DNA from: Capra hircus
Lineage: Eukaryota; Chordata; Mammalia; Artiodactyla; Bovidae
Direction of reading: 5' to 3'
Length of the DNA stretch: 64,000 nucleotides
NCBI RefSeq assembly: GCF_001704415.2
Contig: NC_030811.1
Coordinates: 6,482,501-6,546,500, forward strand
The first letter of the stretch is position 1. Each line of letters starts with the position of its first letter. Both the position numbers and the translations under genes were made by a program. The notes beneath the pieces are model-generated. The model searched no databases. It worked only from the letters and a program-made list of their open reading frames with translations, and was not told the origin of the DNA. Positions 12,153 to 20,902 of the stretch are shown piece after piece.

Positions 12153-12770
12153 CTAAGGCCCACTTGACTTCACATCCAAGATGTCTGGTTCTAGATGAGT
12201 GATCACATCATCATGACTATCTGGGTCGTGAAGATCTTTTTTGTACAGTTCTTCCGTGTATTCTTGCCACCTCTTCTTAATATCTTCTGCTTCTGTTAGG
12301 TCCATACCATTTCCGTCATTTATCGAGCCCATCTTTGCATGAAATGTTCCCTTGGTATCTCTAATTTTCTTGAAGAGATCTCTAGTCTTTTTCAATCTGT
12401 TGTTTTCCTCTATTTCTTTGCATTGATCGCTAAAGAAGGCTTTCTTATCTCTTCTTGCTATTCTTTGGAACTCTGCATTCAGATGCTTATATCTTTCCTT
12501 TTCTCCTTTGCTTTTCACCTCTCTTCTTTTGACAGCTATTTGTAAGGCCTCCGCAGACAGCCATTTTGCTTTTTTGCATTTCTTTCCCATGGGGATGGTC
12601 TTGATCCCTGTCTCCTGTACAATGTCACGAACCTCATTCCATAGCTCATCAGGCACTCTATCTATCAGATCTAGGCCCTTAAATCTATTTCTCACTTCCA
12701 CTGTATAATAATAAGGGATTTGATTGAGGTCATACCTGAATGGTGTAGTGGTTTTCCCTACTTTCTTCAA
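12153..12770 (-). pseudogene. BovB region between endonuclease and reverse transcriptase
   Basis: A 205-codon open frame rich in Lys and Glu that links the endonuclease and reverse transcriptase of the BovB polyprotein. It has no separate catalytic motif. It stays collinear with both neighbours on the minus strand but in a different frame, showing at least one frameshift on each side. Confidence 0.85.
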
Positions 12771-12893
12771 TTTGAGTCTGAATTTGGTAATAAGGAGTTC
12801 ATGATCTGAGCCACAGTCAGCTCCTGGTCTTCTTTTTGTTGACTATATAGATCTTCTCCATCTTTGGCTGCAAAGAATATAATCAATCTGATG

Positions 12894-13814
12894 TCAGTGT
12901 TGACCATCTGTTGATGTCCATGTGTAGAGTCTTCTCTTGTGTTGTTGGAAGAGGGTGTTTGCTATGACCAGTGCATTTTCTTGGCAAAACTCTATTAGTC
13001 TTTGCCCTGCTTCATTCCAAGGCCAAATTTGCCTGTTCCTCCAGGTGTTTCTTGACTTCCTACTTTTGCATTCCAGTCCCCTATAATGAAAAGGACGTCT
13101 TTTTTGGGGTGTTAGTTCTAAAAGGTCTTGTAGGTCTTCATAAAACCGTTCAGCTTCAGCTTCTTCAGCGTTACTGGTTGGGGCATAGACTTGGATAACT
13201 GTGATATTGAATGGTTTGCCTTGGAGACGAACAGAGATCATTCTGTCATTTTTGAGATTGCATCCAAGTACTGCATTTCGGACTCTTGTTGACCATGATG
13301 GCTACTGCATTTCTTCTGTAGGATTCCTGCCCGCAGTAGTAGATAAAATGGTGATCTGAGTTAAATTCACCCATTCCAGCCCATTTTAGTTCGCTGATTC
13401 CTAGAATGTCGACGTTCACCCTTGCCATCTCTTGGTTGACCACTTCCATCATGGACCTGACATTCCAGTTCCTACACAATATTGCTCTTTACAGCATCGG
13501 ATTTTGCTTCTATCACCAGTCACATCCACAACTGGGTATTGTTTTTGCTTTGGCTCCATCCCTTCGTTCTTTCTGGAATTATTTCTCCTCTGATCTCCAG
13601 TAGCATATTGGGCACCTATTGGTCTGGGGAGTTCCTCTTTTGGTATCCTATCATTTTGCCTTTTCATACTGTTCATGGGGTTCTCAAGGCAAGAATATTG
13701 AAGTGGCTTGCCATTCCCTTTTCCAGTGGACCACATTCTGTCACACCTCTCCACCATGACCCACCCGTCTTGGGTTGCCCGGGAGGCATAGCTTGGTTTC
13801 ATTGAGTTAGACAA
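12894..13814 (-). pseudogene. BovB N-terminus and endonuclease domain, frameshifted
   Basis: Three overlapping blocks: 13814-13449 (N-terminal leader), 13479-13246 and 13241-12894. The apurinic-type endonuclease is recognised from NWNVRS, DILGISELKW (Glu) and VIQVYAPTS. The expected GDWNA-type motif is scrambled to RGLECKS by a frameshift near 13080. Retained QHKRRLYTWTS text shows the domain's 3' side. The enzyme cannot be active. Confidence 0.88.
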
Positions 13815-13849
13815 GGCTGTGGTCCTAGTGTGATTAGACTGACTAGTTT

Positions 13850-14497
13850 TCTGTGAGTATGGCTGCAGTGTGTCTGCCCTCTGATGCCCCTTGCAACACC
13901 TACCATCTTACTTGGGTTTCTCTTACCTTGGACGTGGGGGTATCTCTTCACGGCTGCTCCAGCAAAGCACAGCCGCTGCTCCTTACCTTGGATGAGGGGT
14001 ATCTCCTTACCGCCACCGTTCCTGACCTTCAACGTGGGATAGCTCCTGTAGGCCCTCCTGCGCCTGCGCAGCCACCGTTCCTCTGGCTGCTCCTTCCAGC
14101 TGCGGGCCCTGCCCTCCGGCATGGGTGGCTCCTTCCAGCTGCCTCCCCTGGCCTCCGGCTCGGGGTTGCTCCTCAGGGTCACCACCCCTGGCCTCGGGCG
14201 CGAGGTGACTTCTCCTGGCCGCCACTGGCCTCTGTCGCAGGGTAGCTCCTGCTGGCCGCCGCCCTGACCTCGGACGCAGGGTGTCTCCTCTCGGCCGCCC
14301 TTGACCTCGGACGCAGGGTAGCTCCTCTTGGCCGTCGCCCCTTACCTTGTACACAGGGTAGCACCTCTCGCCCGTTCCTGGGCCGTCGCAGCCTGTCACT
14401 GTAGGCCGCTGCCCCTGTCCTCGGACGTGGGTAGCTCCTCTCGGCCGCGCTTAGGGAGCCAGCTCTCGCAGCCGCCGGCGCTTAGGGAGCGGGCACT
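13850..14497 (-). repeat. GC-rich tandem repeats in the BovB 5' region
   Basis: Degenerate units of roughly 30-45 bases recur, each with text like GGGTAGCTCCT followed by GGCCGCC and a CCTCGGACG core. About ten units are discernible between roughly 13900 and 14470. The block is rich in CpG, unlike its surroundings. It belongs to the BovB 5' end, because the target duplication lies beyond it. Confidence 0.8.
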
Positions 14498-14508
14498 CAA
14501 TACAGTAT

Positions 14509-14924
14509 ACTAATGCATATATATGGAATTTAGAAAGATGGTAATGATAACCCTATATGCGAGACAGCAAAGAGACACAGATGTATAGAACAGTCTTTTG
14601 GACTCTATGGGAGAGGGCGAGGGTGGGGTGGATGGGGAGAATGGCATTAAAACATGTATATTATCATATGTGAAACGAATTGCCAGTCCAGGTTTGACGC
14701 ATGATACAGGGTGCTCGAGGCTGGTGCACTGGGATGACCCAGAGGGATGGTATGGGGAGGGAGGTGGGAGGGGCGTTCAGGATGGGGAACACATGTACAC
14801 CCATGGCAGATTCATGTCAATGTATGGCAAAACCAATACAATATTGTAAAGTAAAAAAAAAAAGTTCTAAAAAATAATAAAATAAAAATAAAAAGCCTCT
14901 TTTCAAGAAAACAAAAACAAAAAC
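14509..14924 (+). mobile_element. L1-A 3' UTR and A-rich tail
   Basis: L1 3' UTR resumes after the BovB target duplication, with the 'actgggatgacccagaggga' and 'gggaacacatgtacacccat' segments also seen at 5970 and 62130-62205. It ends in an AATAAA-containing A-rich tail directly before the CAAATGAATCAGTTC repeat. Confidence 0.9.
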
Positions 14925-14939
14925 AAATGAATCAGTTCT

Positions 14940-16245
14940 TCACATCAGGTGGTCAAAGTATTGGAGCTTCAGGTACAGCATGAGTCCTTCCGATGAGTAT
15001 TCAGGACTGAACTTTAGAATGGACTGGTTGGAGCTCCTTGCAGTCCAAGGGACTCTCAAAAGTCTTCTCCAACACCACAGCTCAAAAGCATCCATTCTTT
15101 GGAGCTCAGCTTTCTTTATAGCCCAACCCTCACATCCATACATGACCACAGGAAAAACCATAGCTTTGACTAGATGGACCTTTGTTGGCAGAGTAATGTT
15201 TCTGCTTTTTAATATGCTGCCTAGGTTGGTCATAGTTTTTCTTCCAAGGAGCAATGTCTTTTAATTTCATGGCTGCAGTCACCATCTGCAGTGATTTTTG
15301 AGCCCCCCAAAATAAAGTCTGACACTGTTTTCACTGTTTCTCCATCTATTTCACATGAAGTGATGGGATCAGATGCCATGATCTTCGTTTTCTGAATGTT
15401 GAGCTTTAAGCCAACTTTTTCACTCTCCTCTTTCACTTTCATCAAGAGGCTCTTTAGTTCTTCACTTTCTGCCATAAGGGTGGTGTCATCTGCATGTCTA
15501 AGGTTATTGACATTTCTTTCGGCAATCTTGTTTCCACCTTGTGCTCCATCCCAGCCCAGCATTTCTCATGATGTACTCTGCATACAAGTTAAATAAGCAG
15601 GGTGACAACATGCAACTTTGAAGTACTATTTTCCCAATTTCGAACTGGTCCATTGTTTCATGTCCCGTTCTAACTGTTTCTTCTTGACCTGCATACAGGT
15701 TTCTCATGAGGCAGGTAAGATGGTCTGGTATTTCCATCTCTTGAAGAATTTTCCACAGTTTATTGTGATCCACACACTCAAAGGCTTTGGCATAGTTAAC
15801 GAGGCAGAAGTAGATGTTTTTCTGGAGCTTGCTCGCTTTTTTTATGATCCAATGGATGTTGACAATTTGATCTCTGGTTCCTCTGCCTTTTCTAAAACCA
15901 GCTTGAACATCTGGAAGTTCACGGTTCACGTATTGCTGAAGCCTGGCTTGGAGAATTTTGAGCATTACTTTGCTAGTGTGTGAGATGAGTGCAATTGTGT
16001 GGTAGTTTTGAACATTCTTGGCATTGTCTTTCTTTGGAATTGGAATGAAAACTGACCTTTTCCAGTCCTGTGGCCACTGCTGAGTTTTCCATATTTGCTG
16101 TCATATGAGTGCAGCATCATCTTTTAGGATTTGAAATAGCTCAGCTGGAATTCCATCACCTCCACTAGATATGTTCGAAGTGATGCTTCCTAAGTCCCAC
16201 CTGACTTTACACTTGAGGATGTCTGGCTCTTGGTGAGTGAGTGTA
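14940..16245 (-). mobile_element. BovB-A LINE, 5' part (right of the nested L1)
   Basis: Continuation of the BovB at 3954-4163. It covers most of the reverse transcriptase, seen in blocks 15254-14940, 15562-15230 and 15965-15504, with QAGFRKGRGTRDQIV and FVNYAKAFECVDHNK-like motifs (partly decayed). The YADD position reads HADD here. It stops in the region upstream of the reverse transcriptase, so it is 5' truncated. Confidence 0.9.
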
Positions 16246-16520
16246 TACACATCTGGAAATGAGTTGGAGATGTTGAGATAGGGATGGACAAATAACCACA
16301 AATTTGTCTCCTTATCATTATGAATTATCATGAGAATAAAACTGATCTTTGCTTTTCTGTGTGTGGGTCTTTGTATTTTAATACATTCATGTAACCAGTA
16401 CCACGATCAGGACAAAGACCAGACTATCATCACCACTCCCTCACCCTCTGCCAAACTCCTGTGTGCTGGCTTCTTTTTAACTCACACCGAAATGTTGATG
16501 CACAACATTGTTCATATGTT
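16246..16520. other. Unassigned, possibly old L1-like DNA
   Basis: AT-rich sequence; the stretch around 16380-16470 is faintly L1-like. No exon seen. Confidence 0.35.
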
Positions 16521-16528
16521 AAATATAA

Positions 16529-16737
16529 TTGTGTGTTAGTTGCTCAGTCGTGTCCAACTCTTTGTGACCCCATGGACTGTAGCCCACCAGGCGTCTCTGT
16601 CCATGGAATTCTCCAGGCAAGAATACTGGAGTGGGTTGCCATTCCCTTTTCCAGGGAGTCTTCCCAACTGAGGGATCGAATCTGGGTCTCCTGCACTGCA
16701 GGCAGATTCTTTACCATCTAAGCCACGAGGGAAACCC
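16529..16737 (-). mobile_element. Bov-tA SINE with target duplication
   Basis: A reverse Bov-tA bounded by the direct repeat AAATATAA (16521-16528 and 16738-16745). Confidence 0.95.
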
Positions 16738-16780
16738 AAATATAAATACAGATATAAAATTTAAAAATATTGTGCCACTT

Positions 16781-17367
16781 TCCAAAATCACTGCAGATGG
16801 TGATTGCAGCCATGAAATTAAAAGACGCTTACTCCTTGGAAGAAAAGTTATGAGCAACCTAGATAGCATATTCAAAAGCAGAGACATTACTTTGCTGACT
16901 AAGGTCCGTCTAGTCAAGGCTATGGTTTTTCCAGTAGTCATATATGGATGTGAGAGTTGGACTGTGAAGAAGGTTGAGCACCGAAGAATTGCTGCTTTTG
17001 AAGTGTGGTGTTGGAGAAGACTCTTGAGAGTCCCTTGGACTGCAAGGAGATCCAACCAGTCCATTCTGAAGGCGATCAGCCCTGGGATTTCTTTGGAAGG
17101 ATTGATGCTAAAGCTGAAGCTCCAGTACTTTGGCCATCTCATGCGAAGAGTTGACTCATTGGAAAAGACTTTGATGCTGGGAGGGATTGGGGGCAGGAGG
17201 AGAAGGGGATGACAGAAGATGAGACGGCTGGATGGCATCACTGACTCGATGGGCGTGAGTCTGAGTGAACTCCGGGAGTTGGTGATGGACAGGGAGGCCT
17301 GGCGTGCAGCGATTCATGGGGTCGCAAAGAGTCGGACACAACTGAGTGACTGGACTGAACTGAACTG
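16781..17367 (+). mobile_element. 5'-truncated BovB
   Basis: A forward BovB starting in the region encoding KITADGDCSHEIKRRLLLGR and ending in the TGAACTGAACTGG-type tail. The open frame runs to 17212, then shifts. No clear target duplication was found. Confidence 0.92.
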
Positions 17368-17885
17368 GCTTGACATCATGGTTTCTGATGAGAAGGGTCA
17401 TTTGGATTCTCTATAGGTAATAGGTCATTTTTGCCTGGCTTTTTTCAAGATTTTTGTTTGCCTTTAATTTTTAGCCACAAGACAGCTCCTCCAGTGCAAG
17501 GTACGGGGTCCTGATTCCAGGAGGGAACGAGTGCAATGTGAGAAGGAAGGAGAGTCTGACTGTACAATGGCCACAGTGACCTCTTTATCTCTAGGAATGC
17601 TCTTTGCCTGAAAGTCTGATTTTAATGGCACTGTGTCAATTCAATTGTTAGATCTTTTCCCCATCCTCTTACTTGCAATCTTTCCATACCCTTGTTTTTG
17701 TAAATGGTATATGGGTGAATTAAAAAAGAAACCACAATCTATCTATGTGCTTCAAACGGACTATTTTGCCCATTCATATTTATCACAGTTCCTCATATAA
17801 TTTAATTTATAGTCATTTTCTATTTTTTGCTTCACTGATTGATTTTTTTCTCCAAACTGAAAGTTAAAATTGTAAGATTATTTCT
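17368..17885. other. Unassigned AT-rich DNA
   Basis: No exon, RNA gene or named repeat was recognised. It ends at a T-run that is the reverse-orientation tail of the next L1. Confidence 0.4.
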
Positions 17886-18151
17886 ATTCTTTTTTTTTTT
17901 TTGGTCTATTTTATTTTTATCAAACTCTAGTTGATTTATAATGTTGTGTTAGTTTCTGGTGTACAGCAAGCAGACTCATATATATACATATATAGTTTAT
18001 TACAAGATATTGAATATAATTCCAGGTGCTTTATAGCAGGACCTGGCTGTTTATCCATATTATATATAGTAGTTTGTATCTGCTAATCCCAAACTTGTAA
18101 TTTATCCCTCTCCACCCTCTTTCCCCTTTGATAACTGTTAAGTTTATTTTC

Positions 18152-18477
18152 TATGTCTGTGAATCTGTTTCTGTTTTGTAAATAAGTTCATTTGGGTGTT
18201 TTAGATTTCACATATAAGTGATATCATATGATATTATATTTCTCAGTCTGACTGACTTCACTTAATATGATAATCTCTAGGTCCATCCATGAACTAATGA
18301 AATAATGAACTAAATGGAATAATGCCATTTGCAGCAACATGGATGGACCTAGAGATTATCAAATTAAGTGAAGTCAGTCAGACTGAGAAATATAATATCA
18401 TATGATATCACTTATATGTGAAATCTAAAAAACTCAAATGAACTTATTTATGAAACGGAAACAGATTCACAGACATA
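18152..18477. repeat. Long inverted repeat, 140-base arms
   Basis: The left arm 18152-18291 and right arm 18338-18477 are near-perfect reverse complements (for example left 'ctcagtctgactgacttcac', right 'gtgaagtcagtcagactgag'), with a 46-base spacer. Differences are few single-base changes and small indels. Both arms are L1 3' sequence. A transcript crossing it could fold into a long hairpin. Confidence 0.93.
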
Positions 18478-18483
18478 TATATG

Positions 18484-18753
18484 AAGAAGGCAATGGCACC
18501 CCCTCCAGTACTCTTGCCTGGAAAATCCCATGGATGGAGGAGCCTGGTGGGCTGCAGTCCATGGGGTTGCTAAGAGTTGGACACAACTGAGCGACTTCAC
18601 TTTCAATTTTCACTTTCATGTATTGGAGAAGGAAATGGCAACCCACTCCAGTGTTCTTGCCTGGAGAATCCCAGGGATGGGGGAGCCTGGTGGGCTGCCA
18701 TCTGTGGGGTCGTGCAGAGTCTGACATGACTGAAGCGACTTAGCAGCAGCAGT
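18484..18753 (+). mobile_element. Bov-A2 SINE
   Basis: Two tandem BovA units, each with the 'atggcaaccc(c)actccagt' start, without a tRNA head, ending in a short (AGC)n. It inserted next to the right arm of the inverted repeat. Confidence 0.92.
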
Positions 18754-18755
18754 TG

Positions 18756-18787
<32 letters not shown>

Positions 18788-18850
18788 CTTATATACACAC
18801 ACACACACATATATATATAAAAACATAAATAAAATATTATATATATGTAT
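18754..18850. repeat. (TA)n / (CA)n microsatellite
   Basis: Alternating TA blocks with an ACACACACAC run at about 18795-18808. It borders the Bov-A2 tail. Confidence 0.9.
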
Positions 18851-19336
18851 AAATACAACATCTTCTTTACCCATTCGTCTGTCAGTGAACATTTAGGTTG
18901 CTTCCATGTGTTGGCTACTATAAACAGTGCTATGAGTATTGGGGTGCATGTATCATTTTGCATGTCTGTAGCTTTTCTTTTTTATTGACATGTATCATTT
19001 TGAATTAGAATTTTCTCCAGATGTATATCCAGCAGTGGGATTTCTGGGTCATATGGCAGCTCTATTTTTAGTTTTTAAGAAAACTCCATACTATTTTCCA
19101 TAGTGGCTGGACCAACTTACATACCCACCAACAGTGTCGGAGGGTTCCCTTTTCTCCTCACCCTCTCCAAATCTTATTATTTGTAGACTTTTTGATGATA
19201 TCTGTTCTGACTACTGTGAGGTGATATCTCATTGTAGTTTTGATTTATATTTCTCTAAAAATTTGCAATGTTGAACATCATGTATGACAAAGGTTAAATA
19301 TAATCAATATCTTTAGTTCTTTTCTCAACTAGACTC

Positions 19337-19580
19337 CAGGATTGCTGCTTCGAGAATCCCATGGACAGAGGAGCTTTGTGGGCTGCTGTCCATAGGATCA
19401 CACAGAGTTGGACATGACTTAAGTGACTTAGCCTGCACGCTTGCATTGGAGAAGGAAATGGCAACCCACTCCAGTATCCTCGCCTGGAGAATCCTAGGGA
19501 CGGAGGAGCCTGGTGGGCTGCCGTCTATGGGGTCGCACAGAATCGGACATGACTGAAGCGACTTAGCAGCAGCAGCAGCA
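19337..19580 (+). mobile_element. Bov-A2 SINE, 5' shortened
   Basis: One partial and one full BovA unit, ending in five AGC copies at 19566-19580. Confidence 0.9.
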
Positions 19581-20007
19581 GACAAGAGGGAGTCATGTAA
19601 TGTTGCAATTTCTTTTTAGTTAATGCCATTTGACAGATTTAAGACATTCTCTTTGTTTTTTTTTTTAATTTACTTTGATGTGTTTAGATGATAATTTCCT
19701 TTTATTTACTTTGTTTTGTATTTGTCATGCTTCCTTTCTCTGAGAATTCTTTCCCCTTGTTGACACTGCTGTGTATCCTTTTGCTCTAATAAAACTCAGC
19801 AGTGAGTACAACTTGATGTGGAGTTCGTTCCTTCAAGCGAAGCACTGAGCGTGTGGGTGGCTGTGGGACTCCGAATGGGCAGATGCTGGTTTCAAGACTC
19901 AGTTCTCTGAATTCATGCTCCTGCTTCTATTATGGCTTATTCAGGTTGGCCATGAATTTAAAAATACATGACTCCTATTTTATCCAGAAGTTATAGGTAT
20001 CTTTTTT
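19581..20007. other. Unassigned AT-rich DNA
   Basis: A CTAATAAAACTC motif occurs near 19785 but without any recognised transcript. No repeat family named. Confidence 0.4.
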
Positions 20008-20222
20008 TGTGGGTGGTAGTGATTTAGTTGCTAAATCATGTCCAACTCTTGCAACCCCATGGACTGTAGCCCACCAGGCTCCTCTATCCATGGGATTCTC
20101 CAGGCAAGAAAACTAGAGTGGATTGCCATTTCCTTCTCCAGAGGATCTCCCGGATCCTGGAATAGAACCCTGGTCTCCTGCATTGCAGGCAGATTCTTTA
20201 CCGACTGAGCTGTGAGGGAAGC
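20008..20222 (-). mobile_element. Bov-tA SINE
   Basis: A complete reverse Bov-tA, followed by a run of C then T (20224-20244). Confidence 0.92.
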
Positions 20223-20244
20223 CTCCCCCCCCCCCCTTTTTTTT

Positions 20245-20640
20245 CATGGGACAAGTATCCAAGGTTTGTATTTCATCACACTGTTGGATGTTCTAGCTTT
20301 ATAAAAAAAAGATTTCTGAAATGATTGCATCTCAGTGTTATCTTATCTAATTCTTAATATTTCCAAACAGTCAAAATTAAAAAAGGTCCAACTCTCAAAT
20401 GGTCAAGGATTTACCCTCTTAACTCTGAATTGTGAGTAGCTGGGCTCAGAGTCTCCCTTCTTTTTATCCATCCCTGGGTATTTGAACCTAGAGTTCCCAG
20501 TACCAGCCTTAAAGAGACTGTTTTCAGGGATGGGTACTCTAGCCCCAGAGAGGGGTTGGGAGTGGGAGGATCTTCCTAACTTTGCTGTTGGCTCATTCTT
20601 CTCTGTCTTCCTCCAACCAAGAGAAATACCCTAGGCAAGA
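20245..20640. other. Downstream flank of TMEM176A
   Basis: No exon or repeat was recognised. It lies past the likely cleavage site of TMEM176A. Confidence 0.45.
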
Positions 20641-20669
20641 AGCTGGGAGCAACAATACAGGAGTTTATT
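20640..20669 (-). terminator. TMEM176A: TMEM176A polyadenylation signal and cleavage region
   Basis: On the minus strand AATAAA occurs at 20669-20664 (plus TTTATT), about 235 bases after the stop codon. Cleavage would be expected 10-30 bases further, near 20640-20655. The 3' UTR is thus short and lies in the last exon. Confidence 0.75.
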
Positions 20670-20902
20670 ATCATCAGTACTCAAGAGGGGCATGAGGCAG
20701 GCAGGTGGTAAAGGTGAGCTGGAAATAGGCAAGAACAGCTGAGACGGTGGAGCAGGCAGTGGCTGTGGCCATGCGGGAGGATCACTGGGGCAGACAGATC
20801 CTCTCTTCCTGGCCTGGCTCTTCTCCCACGGGGCAGATGCTTGGACACCCAGTCCAGGTGGGAGCTCCAGGCATGAGTCCTCCAGAGAGGCAGGGCTGGA
20901 TC

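Larger units (their letters stand above)
10667..14497 (-). mobile_element. Full-length BovB LINE
   Basis: BovB is an RTE-clade non-LTR retrotransposon, known to have spread between vertebrate lineages by horizontal transfer and to mobilise the Bov SINEs. This copy runs from the CAGTT tail at 10667 through reverse transcriptase (10931-11881), linker (12153-12770) and endonuclease (12894-13814) to a GC-rich 5' region ending at 14497. The duplication CAATACAGTAT at 10656-10666 and 14498-14508 bounds it, inside the L1-A 3' UTR. At about 3.83 kb it is essentially complete, but frameshifts and stops separate its domains. Confidence 0.95.
4164..14924 (+). mobile_element. L1-A, ruminant L1 nested in BovB-A and itself heavily interrupted
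   Basis: It starts with the ruminant L1 5' UTR (the 'aagatggcagaggaatagg' region at 4175), keeps the ORF1 C-terminus, most of ORF2 and the 3' UTR, and ends in an A-rich tail at about 14850-14924. The 15-base duplication CAAATGAATCAGTTC at 4149-4163 and 14925-14939 bounds it. An internal deletion removes most of the 5' UTR and the ORF1 N-terminus, with a run of 15 A at 4304-4318 at the junction. Insertions inside it: Bov-tA (4936), an L1 3' fragment (5566), BovBs (7237, 9589) and a full-length BovB (10667). Confidence 0.92.
17886..19300 (-). mobile_element. Older L1, reverse, rearranged
   Basis: It starts with a T-run (L1 tail in reverse), then the L1 3' UTR and ORF2 3' end in reverse to 18291. 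A short forward L1 segment (about 18300-18477) follows, then the Bov-A2, a TA-rich repeat, and more reverse L1 ORF2 (18850-19300, 'tcatatggcagctctatttt' region). The forward segment repeats the preceding reverse segment as an inverted copy. Confidence 0.82.

Noticed and set aside
13853..14399. Overlapping frames in the GC-rich block as a proline/arginine-rich gene
   Set aside because: Open frames on both strands follow from GC-rich tandem repeats of the BovB 5' end.
7232..14930. CRISPR-like array from repeated BovB tails
   Set aside because: Repeats are irregularly spaced retrotransposon ends in a eukaryotic genome; no spacer structure or cas genes.
18754..18850. TA-rich block as an origin or promoter
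   Set aside because: It is a simple repeat next to a Bov-A2 tail, with no supporting signal.
1..20600. AOC1 exons expected beyond TMEM176A
   Set aside because: No copper amine oxidase reading frame was seen; all long frames are L1 or BovB.
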